From assembly GCA_902629935.1 (NCBI GenBank), contig CACOSU010000001.1, positions 124,001-188,000 of the forward strand: 64,000 nucleotides of DNA, read 5' to 3'. The position numbers were made by a program, and so were the translations under genes. Positions 43,624 to 52,106 of this stretch are shown here, piece after piece. Each line of letters opens with the position of its first letter. The stretch's first letter is position 1. The stretch is from an uncultured Pelagibacteraceae bacterium (GTDB lineage: Bacteria; Pseudomonadota; Alphaproteobacteria; Pelagibacterales; Pelagibacteraceae). The notes beneath the pieces are model-generated. The model searched no databases. It saw only the letters and a list, made by a program, of their open reading frames with translations, and was not told the origin of the DNA.

Positions 43624-44064
43624 ATGATGAATACCTCCACTTTTCATTGGTCTTGCAAACACACGTGGAAAAGAAGTGCAAAAAATACAGCTTGGTGCGT
43701 ACTTGGTTGTGCAATCGGAGATTTTGGGACAATATTATTTTTTCAATTAACTAAAATTCCTTTTCCAATTTTAGGAATAATGATTCTAGCAATAATTAAT
43801 GGTTTGATCACTAGTATTATTTTAGAAACTATAATTTTGATGATACAAAAATTTAATCTTGTAAATGCATTAAAAACTGCTTTTGGTATGAGCTTAATCT
43901 CCATGATTAGCATGGAAATTATGATGAATTTAACTGATTATGTTTTGACTGGAGGAGCAATACTAACTTGGTGGGTAGTACTGATAATGCTGCTCGTAGG
44001 TTTTTTAACACCATGGCCATATAATTATTGGAGATTGAAAAAATTTGGAATTGCTTGTCATTAA
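43624..44064 (+). CDS. DUF4396-like membrane protein
   Basis: 146 residues with three to four membrane helices. The conserved FHWSCKHTWKRSAKNTAWCVLGCAIGDFG stretch and the C-terminal PWPYNYWRLKKFGIACH match my recollection of DUF4396 proteins. The conserved Cys and His residues at both ends suggest metal binding, perhaps copper, but no function is established. It diverges from the MBL gene over 19 bases and is convergent with the cytochrome b561. Confidence 0.75.
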   Translation: MMNTSTFHWSCKHTWKRSAKNTAWCVLGCAIGDFGTILFFQLTKIPFPILGIMILAIINGLITSIILETIILMIQKFNLVNALKTAFGMSLISMISMEIMMNLTDYVLTGGAILTWWVVLIMLLVGFLTPWPYNYWRLKKFGIACH

Positions 44065-44066
44065 AA

Positions 44067-44594
44067 CTAAAGCATTTTCTTTAATAAATTATCTTTAAAA
44101 AATAATCGGTGAACAATTACAGCTATTAAATGAATTGCTATTAAAAATATGATAACATAGTTTGATAAAATATGGATGTTATAAAATTGATCTGCTAGTT
44201 CAAAGTTATCTTTTATTTGAATTTCTTTAAACAATATAACTAAAGTCTCCCCATTGAATAATTTCTTTAATATCCCTGAAACTGTTATTGATAAAATTGC
44301 AATGTATAAAAATATATGATTCATTTTAGCTAAAAATACTTGACCTTTAAAAATACTTGGATCTAATCTTGGAGTAGGGTTGAGTATTTTGTTTAAGAGT
44401 CTTATAATAACTATATAAAAAATTGTTAAACCTAAGATTACATGAATATTTTCAATATTTATTCTCTCCTCTCCAAAATCTAAGTCAACCAGATAAAAAC
44501 CCAAAGGAATTTGTACCAAAAGCAAAATAGCACTAAGCCAATGTAATACCTTTGAAATTATACCATACTCTGTTAGGCTGTTTCTTAAATGCAT
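44067..44594 (-). CDS. Cytochrome b561-family protein
   Basis: 175 residues with four membrane helices and histidines placed as heme ligands (VLHWLSAILLLVQIPLGFYL, NIHVILGLTIFYIVIIRLLNK, then HIFLYIAILSI and HLIAVIVHRLFF). Bacterial members move electrons between membrane quinone and periplasmic partners. Its start codon touches that of the divergent cytochrome c gene (ATGCAT at 44589-44594). The two probably act as an electron-transfer pair. Confidence 0.9.
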   Translation of the reverse strand: MHLRNSLTEYGIISKVLHWLSAILLLVQIPLGFYLVDLDFGEERINIENIHVILGLTIFYIVIIRLLNKILNPTPRLDPSIFKGQVFLAKMNHIFLYIAILSITVSGILKKLFNGETLVILFKEIQIKDNFELADQFYNIHILSNYVIIFLIAIHLIAVIVHRLFFKDNLLKKML

Positions 44595-45059
44595 AATTTA
44601 TTAAAACATATTACTAAATTTATTAAAATTACTTTATTATCAATTTTTAGCGTTTTTTTTGTCTCAACAACCTGTAATGCAAATTTAAGTGCAGAAGATA
44701 TTATTAAGAGTAGAAAAGCATTATTTAGTAAAAATTATAGTACAGCCAAAAGAGTACAAGTATTTTCTACAAAAGGAGACTTCGAAAAAGCAAAAAAACT
44801 AATGATTGAAATGAGTGAAAATTATAAAGTTTTGTTAGATCTCTTTCCTGAGAATACTCAAGAAGGATTTAACACTGAAGCTTTACAAATAATCTGGGAA
44901 GAAAAAGATTCCTACAATGCATTAATGCAAAAAGCATCTGATGATATGATAAAACTAACATCACTTATTAAAAATACAGATGATATTAGGGGTACAATAC
45001 AGCAACATATGTGGAGTAATTGTAAAGCCTGTCATAGTAAATATCGAATGCCACATTAA
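44589..45059 (+). CDS. Cytochrome c'/c556-type periplasmic protein
   Basis: 156 residues with a signal peptide (about residues 1-31) and a C-terminal heme-binding CKACH (Cys145, Cys148, His149), the position typical of cytochrome c' and c556. The helical region before it (KAKKLMIEMSENYKVLLDLFP) also fits. There is no later ATG that preserves the signal peptide, so the start at 44589, overlapping the b561 start on the other strand, is accepted. It probably exchanges electrons with the b561 membrane protein. Confidence 0.9.
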   Translation: MHNLLKHITKFIKITLLSIFSVFFVSTTCNANLSAEDIIKSRKALFSKNYSTAKRVQVFSTKGDFEKAKKLMIEMSENYKVLLDLFPENTQEGFNTEALQIIWEEKDSYNALMQKASDDMIKLTSLIKNTDDIRGTIQQHMWSNCKACHSKYRMPH

Positions 45060-45076
45060 TATTTTTTTCAAAAAAA

Positions 45077-45604
45077 ATGATACCCAAGAAAGCAAGAGAA
45101 CATATCGAAGAATATATTAGTCAGGAAGTATATGTTCAAATAGCTGTAATTAAGGGTAAAGAGAAGGTTTCAACAGAAATAGCTATAGATAAATATTTTA
45201 ACACAAATCATTTTAGAGATTTTTCAGAGGGTAAACCTTATTTTTATTTTATTGATGGTTTAAGAGATAAATGTCTGGGAAAACTTAAGAATTCTCCAAT
45301 GAGATATAAAAAAACTGAGGACGAGACTATAAAATTATTACAGAAAAAATTAAATGATTTAAGTGATGATGAGCTTGAAGATACTTTTTGGGAAATAGAA
45401 ACAGGAGAATTTTTTACAGGAGAACAAATAAAAGAATTAGAAAATAATTGTAATGAACTAATTAAACAGCTTAACCTTTCAAATATAAATAAAACTGAAG
45501 TCCAAAAAAGAATTTTAAAATTTTGTGAAAATTATGAGAGATTATGTCAAAAAAAATACCCAGAAGCACCACTTCCACTAGAAATATTGAAATCTGTAAA
45601 TTAA
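45077..45604 (+). CDS. Hypothetical protein, 175 aa
   Basis: A soluble, acidic and largely helical protein of 175 residues, with no signal peptide and no motif I recognise. GKPYFYFIDGLRDKCLGKLK and DTFWEIETGEFFTGEQIKEL are its most distinctive stretches. It follows the cytochrome c gene by 17 bases and is followed by terminator-like hairpins, so it is probably the last gene of that unit. Confidence 0.6.
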   Translation: MIPKKAREHIEEYISQEVYVQIAVIKGKEKVSTEIAIDKYFNTNHFRDFSEGKPYFYFIDGLRDKCLGKLKNSPMRYKKTEDETIKLLQKKLNDLSDDELEDTFWEIETGEFFTGEQIKELENNCNELIKQLNLSNINKTEVQKRILKFCENYERLCQKKYPEAPLPLEILKSVN

Positions 45605-45612
45605 GTTTTTTA

Positions 45613-45651
45613 AGGGTTCGCTCTTTAAGACAATACCTAAAGAGCTCCCTT
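45613..45651 (+). terminator. Hairpin after the 175-aa gene
   Basis: GCTCTTTA (45620-45627) pairs with TAAAGAGC (45638-45645) around a ten-base loop; AAGGG (45613-45617) and CCCTT (45647-45651) extend the stem past a small internal loop. It lies eight bases after the stop codon. There is no T-run directly after it, so it may protect the mRNA end and not terminate. Confidence 0.55.
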
Positions 45652-45671
45652 ATATTGCCTCTTTGGCTTTT

Positions 45672-45690
45672 AAATCCTAGTGGATTTTTT
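45672..45690 (+). terminator. Probable intrinsic terminator
   Basis: AAATCC (45672-45677) and GGATTT (45682-45687) form a six-bp stem with a four-base loop, followed by further T residues (45688-45690). This is a short but classical intrinsic terminator for the cytochrome c and 175-aa unit. Confidence 0.55.
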
Positions 45691-45796
45691 ATATTTTAAG
45701 TATTTTTATATTTAGAATTGTTCAGCTAAGTATCAGGTGGTGAAAGTATTAACATAAACCTCCTTATATAAAAAAGGTAATTATAATTAATATAAT

Positions 45797-45839
45797 TTCA
45801 ATAAATTTATTTTTATTTTCTATAAATAAATTTATTGAA
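45797..45839. repeat. 16-bp AT-only inverted repeat
   Basis: TTCAATAAATTTATTT (45797-45812) and AAATAAATTTATTGAA (45824-45839) are perfect complements around an 11-base loop. The arms are almost pure A/T, yet a 16-bp perfect arm pair is longer than expected by chance even in this composition. It might form a cruciform or a bidirectional terminator. Confidence 0.6.
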
Positions 45840-45987
45840 TACAACCTAGCGCTTTAGTAGATTCCCGTTAACTTAAAAACTCCTTAAAATTATTTTTTAT
45901 TTTAAATTCACTATTAAAATATTCCCCATATGATAAATTTTTTGATATATCTCACACAAAAAATATACCTAGAGACTCGAATTAAAA

Positions 45988-46857
45988 ATGAAGAAAGTTA
46001 GTTTTATTGGAACCGGTCTTATGGGTTTTCCAATGGCAAAAAATTTATTAAAGTCAGGAATTAATTTAAAAGTATTTAATCGATCAATTAGTAAGGCAGA
46101 ACCTTTAAAAAATTTTGGTGCAGAAATTTCAGAAACTTTAAGCAATGTTGTCGAAAATACTGATTTTGTAATTACAATGTTAACAGACGATAGCGCTGTT
46201 GATGCAATAATGGGTAATTCTGAGTTCTTAAATAATTTAATTTCTGGATCAACTGTTATCGATATGAGTTCTGTAAAACCATCTACAGCAGTAAAATACG
46301 GAAATATTTTAAAATTAAAAGATATTAACTATTTAGATGCACCTGTTTCAGGAGGAACCATTGGCGCTGAAGAGGGGTCATTAGCCATAATGGTTGGTGG
46401 CGACAATAGTGTTTATAACAATTCCAAAAGTATTTTAGAATTTATGGGAAATCCTACGCTAGTAGGTCCTATTGGTAGTGGACAAGTCTCGAAACTAGCA
46501 AATCAAATCGTTGTAGGAGTTACCATAGGAGCGGTTGCTGAAGCAATAACCCTATGTGAAAAAGCTGGAGCTGATCCATTTAAACTAATTAAAGCTCTGT
46601 CAGGTGGATGGGCAGATAGCAAGATTCTACAAACTCATGGAAAAAGAATGATTGAAAAAGATTTTAGCCCTAAAGGAAAAACTTCTACACAATTTAAAGA
46701 TATGAACAATATTTTAGACTGTGCAAATTCATATAATACTCACTTACCTATTTCAAATTTGGTGAAAGAAATGTATAAGAATTTAGTTGATAATGGTCAT
46801 GGAAATACTGATCATAGCTCACTTTATAGAGAGATTGAAAGGATAAATAAAAAATGA
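45988..46857 (+). CDS. NAD(P)-dependent beta-hydroxyacid dehydrogenase (HIBADH/GarR family)
   Basis: 289 residues. The dinucleotide loop is SFIGTGLMGFPMAKNLLKSG, the substrate motif is YLDAPVSGGTIGAEEGSLAIMVGG, and the catalytic lysine lies in IGSGQVSKLANQIVVG. Such enzymes oxidise 3-hydroxyisobutyrate or reduce tartronate semialdehyde and similar compounds. It overlaps the downstream SDR by four bases, so it belongs to the sugar-acid cluster. Its exact step there is not evident; reduction of a C3-C4 aldehyde product is possible. Confidence 0.88.
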   Translation: MKKVSFIGTGLMGFPMAKNLLKSGINLKVFNRSISKAEPLKNFGAEISETLSNVVENTDFVITMLTDDSAVDAIMGNSEFLNNLISGSTVIDMSSVKPSTAVKYGNILKLKDINYLDAPVSGGTIGAEEGSLAIMVGGDNSVYNNSKSILEFMGNPTLVGPIGSGQVSKLANQIVVGVTIGAVAEAITLCEKAGADPFKLIKALSGGWADSKILQTHGKRMIEKDFSPKGKTSTQFKDMNNILDCANSYNTHLPISNLVKEMYKNLVDNGHGNTDHSSLYREIERINKK

Positions 46858-47597
46858 GCAAAAGATTAATCGAAAAAAAAATCATTGTTACAGCTGCAGG
46901 TCAAGGAATTGGAAAAGCAACGGCGATTGCTTTTTACAAAGAAGGGGCACATGTAACTGCAACTGATTTAAATGAAAAAACTTTAGCTGAGTTAAATAAA
47001 GAATATCCTGAGATTAATGTGCAGAAATTAGATTCAACCGATAATATTGCAATTTTAGAATTTACAAAATCTTTAGATAGAGTTGATGTTTTGTTAAATG
47101 CTGTTGGATTTGTTCACCATGGAACAATATTAGAGTGTGAAGAGAAAGATTGGGATTTTTCTTCTAATGTAAATGTAAAGTCTATGTATTTTATGTGCAA
47201 AGCCATTTTACCCTTTATGATAAAACAAAATGGTGGAAGTATTATTAATATATCTTCATGTGCATCTAGTTTTAAAGGTTTTCCAAATAGATTTGTTTAT
47301 GGAACTACAAAAGGTGCTGTTATAGGCTTAACAAAGGCAATAGCAGCAGACTTTGTTAAAAAAAACATAAGATGTAACTCTATAGCACCAGGAACTGTTT
47401 TTTCTCCATCCTGGCAAGATAGGGTAAATCAAAGTCCAGATCCTGTTCAGGCTAAAAAAGATTTTATAGCAAGACAACCAATGGGAAGACTGGGTACTGC
47501 TGAGGAAATTGCTGCGGTGGCTGTATATTTGGCAAGTGATGATGCAAAGTTTACAACAGGAACCACAATTTCTGTTGATGGAGGAATTTCAATATAA
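46854..47597 (+). CDS. SDR oxidoreductase, 2-keto-3-deoxy-sugar-acid dehydrogenase-like
   Basis: 247 residues of the classical short-chain dehydrogenase family: TAAGQGIGKATAIAF (cofactor loop), NAVGFVHHG (the NAG-like motif), catalytic Ser in INISSCASS and YGTTKGA with the YxxxK motif, and a C-terminal VYLASDDAKFTTGTTISVDGG. It resembles BDH2-like enzymes and the 2-keto-3-deoxy-L-fuconate dehydrogenase used in non-phosphorylative fucose or rhamnose catabolism. The next gene encodes the matching hydrolase type, which favours the sugar-acid role over 3-hydroxybutyrate. Confidence 0.82.
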   Translation: MSKRLIEKKIIVTAAGQGIGKATAIAFYKEGAHVTATDLNEKTLAELNKEYPEINVQKLDSTDNIAILEFTKSLDRVDVLLNAVGFVHHGTILECEEKDWDFSSNVNVKSMYFMCKAILPFMIKQNGGSIINISSCASSFKGFPNRFVYGTTKGAVIGLTKAIAADFVKKNIRCNSIAPGTVFSPSWQDRVNQSPDPVQAKKDFIARQPMGRLGTAEEIAAVAVYLASDDAKFTTGTTISVDGGISI

Positions 47598-47618
47598 TTA
47601 ATTAACATAAGGATAAAT

Positions 47619-48461
47619 ATGAAATTTTTAAGAGTAGGAAAAAAAGGAAATGAAAAACCTGCCGTTTTAGACAAAGATGGCAATATAAGAGATATAAGCG
47701 AACATATTAAAGATTTAAATCCTGATTATTTAAATTTTGAAACTATATCTAAATTTCAGAGTGTTGATCTTTCTTCTTTACCAGAGTTAACATCCATAGA
47801 AAGAATTGGCTCATGTATCACAAAACCAGGGAAATTTGTAGCTATAGGACTCAATTTTTCGGATCATGCAAAAGAATCAAATTTACCAGTTCCAACGGAA
47901 CCAATTACTTTTATGAAAGCTACAAGTTCAATTAATGGACCAAACGATGATATTGAACTTGTTTCAGGTTCCAAAAAACTTGATTGGGAAGTTGAATTAG
48001 GAATTGTAATTGGTAAAGAGACAAAGCATATTTCTGAAAGTCAATCACAAGATCATATTTTAGGTTATTGTTTGGTTAACGATATAAGTGAACGAGAATG
48101 GCAAATTGAAAAAATGGGTCAATGGGTTAAGGGTAAATCACATGATACATTTGGGCCAATTGGACCTTACTTAGTTACAAAAGATGAGGTTGCAGATATT
48201 AATAATTTAAAAATGACTTTAGATGTGAATGGTACAAGAATGCAAACAGGTAATACTAGCACAATGATTTTTAATGTTGATGTTATTGTATCTTATTTAA
48301 GTAAATTTATGTCTCTTCAACCAGGTGATATTATTACAACTGGAACACCCCCGGGTGTTGGAATGGGAATGAAACCCCAACAATTCTTAAAAGCTGGGGA
48401 TACTATGAAATTGTCTATAGAAAACTTGGGAGAACAAAACTCTAAAGTAGTTGCTATATAA
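47619..48461 (+). CDS. FAH-family hydrolase, 2,4-diketo-3-deoxy-L-fuconate hydrolase-like
   Basis: 280 residues of the fumarylacetoacetate hydrolase fold: FVAIGLNFSDHAKESNLPVP, the metal-binding DWEVELGIVIGKE, NDISEREWQ and GDIITTGTPPGVGMGMKPQ. It closely resembles the hydrolases that cleave 2,4-diketo-3-deoxy-L-fuconate or rhamnonate to pyruvate and L-lactate. In databases such genes are often named ureidoglycolate lyase. Its start has the ribosome-binding-like AAGGA (47610-47614). It follows the SDR by 21 bases. Confidence 0.85.
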   Translation: MKFLRVGKKGNEKPAVLDKDGNIRDISEHIKDLNPDYLNFETISKFQSVDLSSLPELTSIERIGSCITKPGKFVAIGLNFSDHAKESNLPVPTEPITFMKATSSINGPNDDIELVSGSKKLDWEVELGIVIGKETKHISESQSQDHILGYCLVNDISEREWQIEKMGQWVKGKSHDTFGPIGPYLVTKDEVADINNLKMTLDVNGTRMQTGNTSTMIFNVDVIVSYLSKFMSLQPGDIITTGTPPGVGMGMKPQQFLKAGDTMKLSIENLGEQNSKVVAI

Positions 48462-48532
48462 TTTTAAAAAAACTGCTTTAATCTTTAAGTAGCTTTATTT
48501 TAGATAATATTTTCATTATCGTATAATTTATA

Positions 48533-49444
48533 ATGTTTAAAATTAAAACAAGTGAACCTAAAATTCTTTGGAAAGTAAGATGCACTCTAGGTGAGGGAAC
48601 GTTATGGGTCAAAGAACATAACTCAATTTATTTTACAGATATAAAAAAAAAGAAAATTTATTCATTTAATACAAAGACTAAAAAAAAGAGTATTTATAAA
48701 GTAAACAAAGAAATAGGTTTTTTAGCACATATCAGGGGTTATATTTTTGCTTTAGGTCTTCAAGGAGAATTAAGAATACAAAATCTAAAATCTAAAAAAA
48801 AATTAGAAAAAATTCTTTTAGAACAAGATTTAAAATATAATAGAATTAACGATGGAAAAACTGATCCTGCTGGGAATCTTTGGTTTGGTACAATGGATAA
48901 TTTAGAGAGAAAGATTGCAAAAGGATCTTTATACAAAGTAGATAAAAATTTAAAAATAATAAAAGTAGATAAAAACTATAGAATTACTAATGGGCCAGCT
49001 TTTATTGATCAATATAATTTTTATCACACAGATAGTTCAAAAAAAATAATTTATAAAATTAGAATTAATAAAAATAATAAATTAGTTAGTAAAAAAATAT
49101 TTAAAAAATTATTACCTGAGGAAGGGTCTCCAGACGGTATGACTGTTGATAAAAATAAAAATTTATGGGTAGCCTATTTTAATGGTGCATGTATTTCAGT
49201 TTTTAATAAAAAAGCAAAATTGATACATAAAATTAAATTTCCAGCTAAAAATGTCACTAATTGCGCATTTGGCGGAGAAAAAAATTGTGAGCTTTTTGTT
49301 ACGACTGCTAGAAAGGGAATGAGCAAAGGCGATATTCAAAAATTTAGTTATTCAGGTCATTTATTTAGTGTAAAAACTAATACTAAAGGAATTTTGCAAA
49401 AAAAATTCATATTTAAAAATGAAAAAAAAAGATCTTTATTATGA
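48533..49444 (+). CDS. SMP-30/gluconolactonase-family lactonase
   Basis: 303 residues forming a six-bladed propeller of the SMP-30 family. Divalent-metal and active-site residues lie in the segments CTLGEGTLWVKEH, RINDGKTDPAGNLWFGTMD and GSPDGMTVDKNKNLWVAYF. Such lactonases open sugar lactones, for example L-fuconolactone. Its position after the SDR and FAH hydrolase suggests the lactonase step of the same pathway. TATAAT (48522-48527) ends five bases before the ATG, so it may be transcribed separately as a leaderless message. Its 3' end overlaps ppc by 26 bases. Confidence 0.85.
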   Translation: MFKIKTSEPKILWKVRCTLGEGTLWVKEHNSIYFTDIKKKKIYSFNTKTKKKSIYKVNKEIGFLAHIRGYIFALGLQGELRIQNLKSKKKLEKILLEQDLKYNRINDGKTDPAGNLWFGTMDNLERKIAKGSLYKVDKNLKIIKVDKNYRITNGPAFIDQYNFYHTDSSKKIIYKIRINKNNKLVSKKIFKKLLPEEGSPDGMTVDKNKNLWVAYFNGACISVFNKKAKLIHKIKFPAKNVTNCAFGGEKNCELFVTTARKGMSKGDIQKFSYSGHLFSVKTNTKGILQKKFIFKNEKKRSLL

Positions 49445-52106
49445 AAGGATACCTACAAAACTTTTAAGAGAAGATATTAGGTATCTTGGAAATATACTAG
49501 GTAGAGTTATAAAGAAACAAGAAGGTGAAAATTTTTTTAATTTAGTTGAAAAAATAAGAAAATTATCGAAAGCAAACAAAGCTAATAGTAACTCGAAACA
49601 TTCTTACAATAGAATAATAAGAGAAATTAAAAAATTAAATCCAAAGACTACTCTAAAACTCACTAGAGCTTTTACTCATTTTATGAATTTTATTAACCTT
49701 GCAGAATCAATTGATGCCTCACGAAGTCTTAATATTTACGAAAATGATAAAAAAAATATTTCAAATAAAAATATCTTTATAGAGGAAATTTTTGAGGAGC
49801 TTTTTGAAAATAAAAAGATACCAGACACCAAAATATATAATTTAGCAAAAAATTTAAATATTGGAATTGTTCTAACGGCGCATCCAACAGAGGTTAAAAG
49901 ACGAACTTTAATTCAAAAATATCATACGATTACAGAGATACTTGAGCAGAGAGAACTTTTAAAGAATTTTCCTATAAAATTAAAAATACTTGATAAAAAA
50001 CTTTATGATGAATTTACTATTATATGGAATACAGATGATCTCAAAAGAGCGAAGCCAACGCCGTTTGATGAAGCAAGGTGGGGTTTAGCAATTATAGAGG
50101 ATAGCTTATGGGATACAATCCCAAAGGTCTATCGAAGGCTAAATTCTATATTTGTTCAAAACATGGGAAAAGGATTGCCAAAAAATTTTAATCCAATTGA
50201 GTTTGGCTCATGGATGGGTGGCGATAGAGATGGTAATCCATTTGTTACATCTAAAGTTACCAGGGAAGTCATACTTTTATCTAGATGGGAGGCTGCAAAA
50301 CTTTATGAAAAAGCTCTAACAAAAATTATTAGATCATATTCAATGCAAAATTGTTCTAAAAAAATTCTTAATAAAGTTGGTGAGACTTATGAGCCTTATA
50401 GAGTTTTTTTGAGACCTTTAAGAGATAAAATGAGAAACACACATAGGTTAATTGAACAACATTTGATTCATAAAAAGCCATTAGATCAAAATAAGCTATT
50501 GAATACAAAGGAAGAAATTTTAAAGCCTCTTAGAATAGTAAGAGAATCTTTAGAGGAAAATCAAAATGAAAATATTGCAGGCGGAGAATTGCTTGATTTA
50601 ATGAGAAGAGCCAAATGTTTTGGTATTAATTTAGCTAGGTTGGATATTAGACAAGAGTCTTCTAGACACACTCAACTAATGAATGAAATAATAAAAATAA
50701 AATTCAATAAAAATTACAATCAACTATCAGAAATTAAAAAAGTTAATCTTCTAAAATCATTAATTTTATCAAAAAAAAATATCATTAATAAATATAATTT
50801 TAAAAATAAAGAAAATAAGGAAGTTTGGTCAACTTTTCAGACTTTGGCCAGTGAGCCCGCTGAATGTTTGGGTGCATATGTAATTTCTATGACCACTTCA
50901 GCTTCAGATATTTTATCAATTTCTTTTTTACAAAAAGAAGCAAAAATCAAAGAAAAGTTAAGAGTTGTACCTCTATTTGAAACTTTAGATGATCTAATTA
51001 ATGCTGAGTCAATAATGGAGAGCTTATTCTCAAAGCCTTGGTATAGAAAACTTATTAAAAATCAGCAGGAAGTAATGATTGGTTACTCAGACTCAAGCAA
51101 AGATGCAGGAAAAATTTGTGCAAGCTGGCACCAGTATAAAGCACAGGAAGAAATTGTTAAATTAGCAAAAAAATATGGAATTCAAGTTGTTTTTTTTCAT
51201 GGAAGAGGAGGCTCGGCTGGAAGAGGTGGAGGACCTATTCAAGCTACTTTGAGATCACAACCACCTAACTCCGTTAATGGAAAAATTAGAATCACAGATC
51301 AAGGAGAGGTAATTCAGCAAAAATATGGATATGAACCATTGGCTAAGTATAATTTGTGCAGTTATATTGGTGCTGTAACAGAAGCAACATTAAATCCACC
51401 ACCTGTTCCAAGACATAATTGGCGAACATTGATAGAAAAAATGTCAGATATTTCAAAAAGTTCTTACAGAAAGAATATAAATCAAAACTCTGAATTTATT
51501 AAATATTTTAAAACTGTTACTCCACATGTGGCTCTTGGAAAATTATCTATTGGCTCAAGACCATCAAAGAGAAAAAATGTTGATAACATTAAAAGTTTAA
51601 GAGCAATACCTTGGGTATTTGCTTGGACACAAATACGATTAATGCTACCAGCATGGCTAGGAAGTGCAGAAGCATTAAGATATGCCAATATAAAACAATT
51701 TAGAAAAACTCTTTATGATATGGAAAAAAATTGGCCATTTTTTAACTCAATGCTTGATATGTTGGATATGGTAATTTCAAAAGCTGATCCAGATATATCT
51801 AAAATTTATGAAGAATATTTGGCAGATGAAAAATTGAAAAGAGTTGGTCAAAAACTTAGATTTCAATTCAAAGTTATAAAAGAGCTTAATAAAAAAATTA
51901 CTCCCAAAGAAATTATAAAGTTAAGAAAAGAATTTAGAACCTCAGTAATTGTGAGAAATATTTATTCAGAGGTACTAAATATAATTCAGCCAATAGTAAT
52001 TAGTAAAATTAAAAAAAATAAAAAAATTAATAATAAAAAATATTTGAACGACGCTCTTCTTACATCAATTGCAGGTATTTCTGCCGCTATGAAAAATACT
52101 GGTTAA
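49419..52106 (+). CDS. ppc: Phosphoenolpyruvate carboxylase
   Basis: 895 residues, usual for bacterial Ppc. Catalytic histidine is in LTAHPTEVKRRT, the glycine-rich loop in FFHGRGGSAGRGGGP, and the protein ends in the expected MKNTG. MIGYSDSSKDAGK and FVTSKVT are further family motifs. It fixes bicarbonate to PEP to give oxaloacetate and refill the TCA cycle. The start at 49419 overlaps the lactonase end by 26 bases. Confidence 0.97.
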   Translation: MKKKDLYYERIPTKLLREDIRYLGNILGRVIKKQEGENFFNLVEKIRKLSKANKANSNSKHSYNRIIREIKKLNPKTTLKLTRAFTHFMNFINLAESIDASRSLNIYENDKKNISNKNIFIEEIFEELFENKKIPDTKIYNLAKNLNIGIVLTAHPTEVKRRTLIQKYHTITEILEQRELLKNFPIKLKILDKKLYDEFTIIWNTDDLKRAKPTPFDEARWGLAIIEDSLWDTIPKVYRRLNSIFVQNMGKGLPKNFNPIEFGSWMGGDRDGNPFVTSKVTREVILLSRWEAAKLYEKALTKIIRSYSMQNCSKKILNKVGETYEPYRVFLRPLRDKMRNTHRLIEQHLIHKKPLDQNKLLNTKEEILKPLRIVRESLEENQNENIAGGELLDLMRRAKCFGINLARLDIRQESSRHTQLMNEIIKIKFNKNYNQLSEIKKVNLLKSLILSKKNIINKYNFKNKENKEVWSTFQTLASEPAECLGAYVISMTTSASDILSISFLQKEAKIKEKLRVVPLFETLDDLINAESIMESLFSKPWYRKLIKNQQEVMIGYSDSSKDAGKICASWHQYKAQEEIVKLAKKYGIQVVFFHGRGGSAGRGGGPIQATLRSQPPNSVNGKIRITDQGEVIQQKYGYEPLAKYNLCSYIGAVTEATLNPPPVPRHNWRTLIEKMSDISKSSYRKNINQNSEFIKYFKTVTPHVALGKLSIGSRPSKRKNVDNIKSLRAIPWVFAWTQIRLMLPAWLGSAEALRYANIKQFRKTLYDMEKNWPFFNSMLDMLDMVISKADPDISKIYEEYLADEKLKRVGQKLRFQFKVIKELNKKITPKEIIKLRKEFRTSVIVRNIYSEVLNIIQPIVISKIKKNKKINNKKYLNDALLTSIAGISAAMKNTG

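Larger units (their letters stand above)
45605..45987. other. 383-base gene-poor interval with three hairpins
   Basis: This is the only intergenic interval over 300 bases. It holds three inverted repeats (45613-45651, 45672-45690, 45797-45839, listed separately). The stretch between 45691 and 45796 and the last 145 bases before the dehydrogenase start show no gene or further fold that I can see. No tRNA-like cloverleaf is present. It could encode a small RNA or be a former gene. Confidence 0.5.

Noticed and set aside
45605-45987. tRNA or other known RNA gene in the gene-free interval
   Set aside because: I looked for a cloverleaf and a T-loop GGTTCRA with matching stems; only a stray GGTTCG without the other arms is present.
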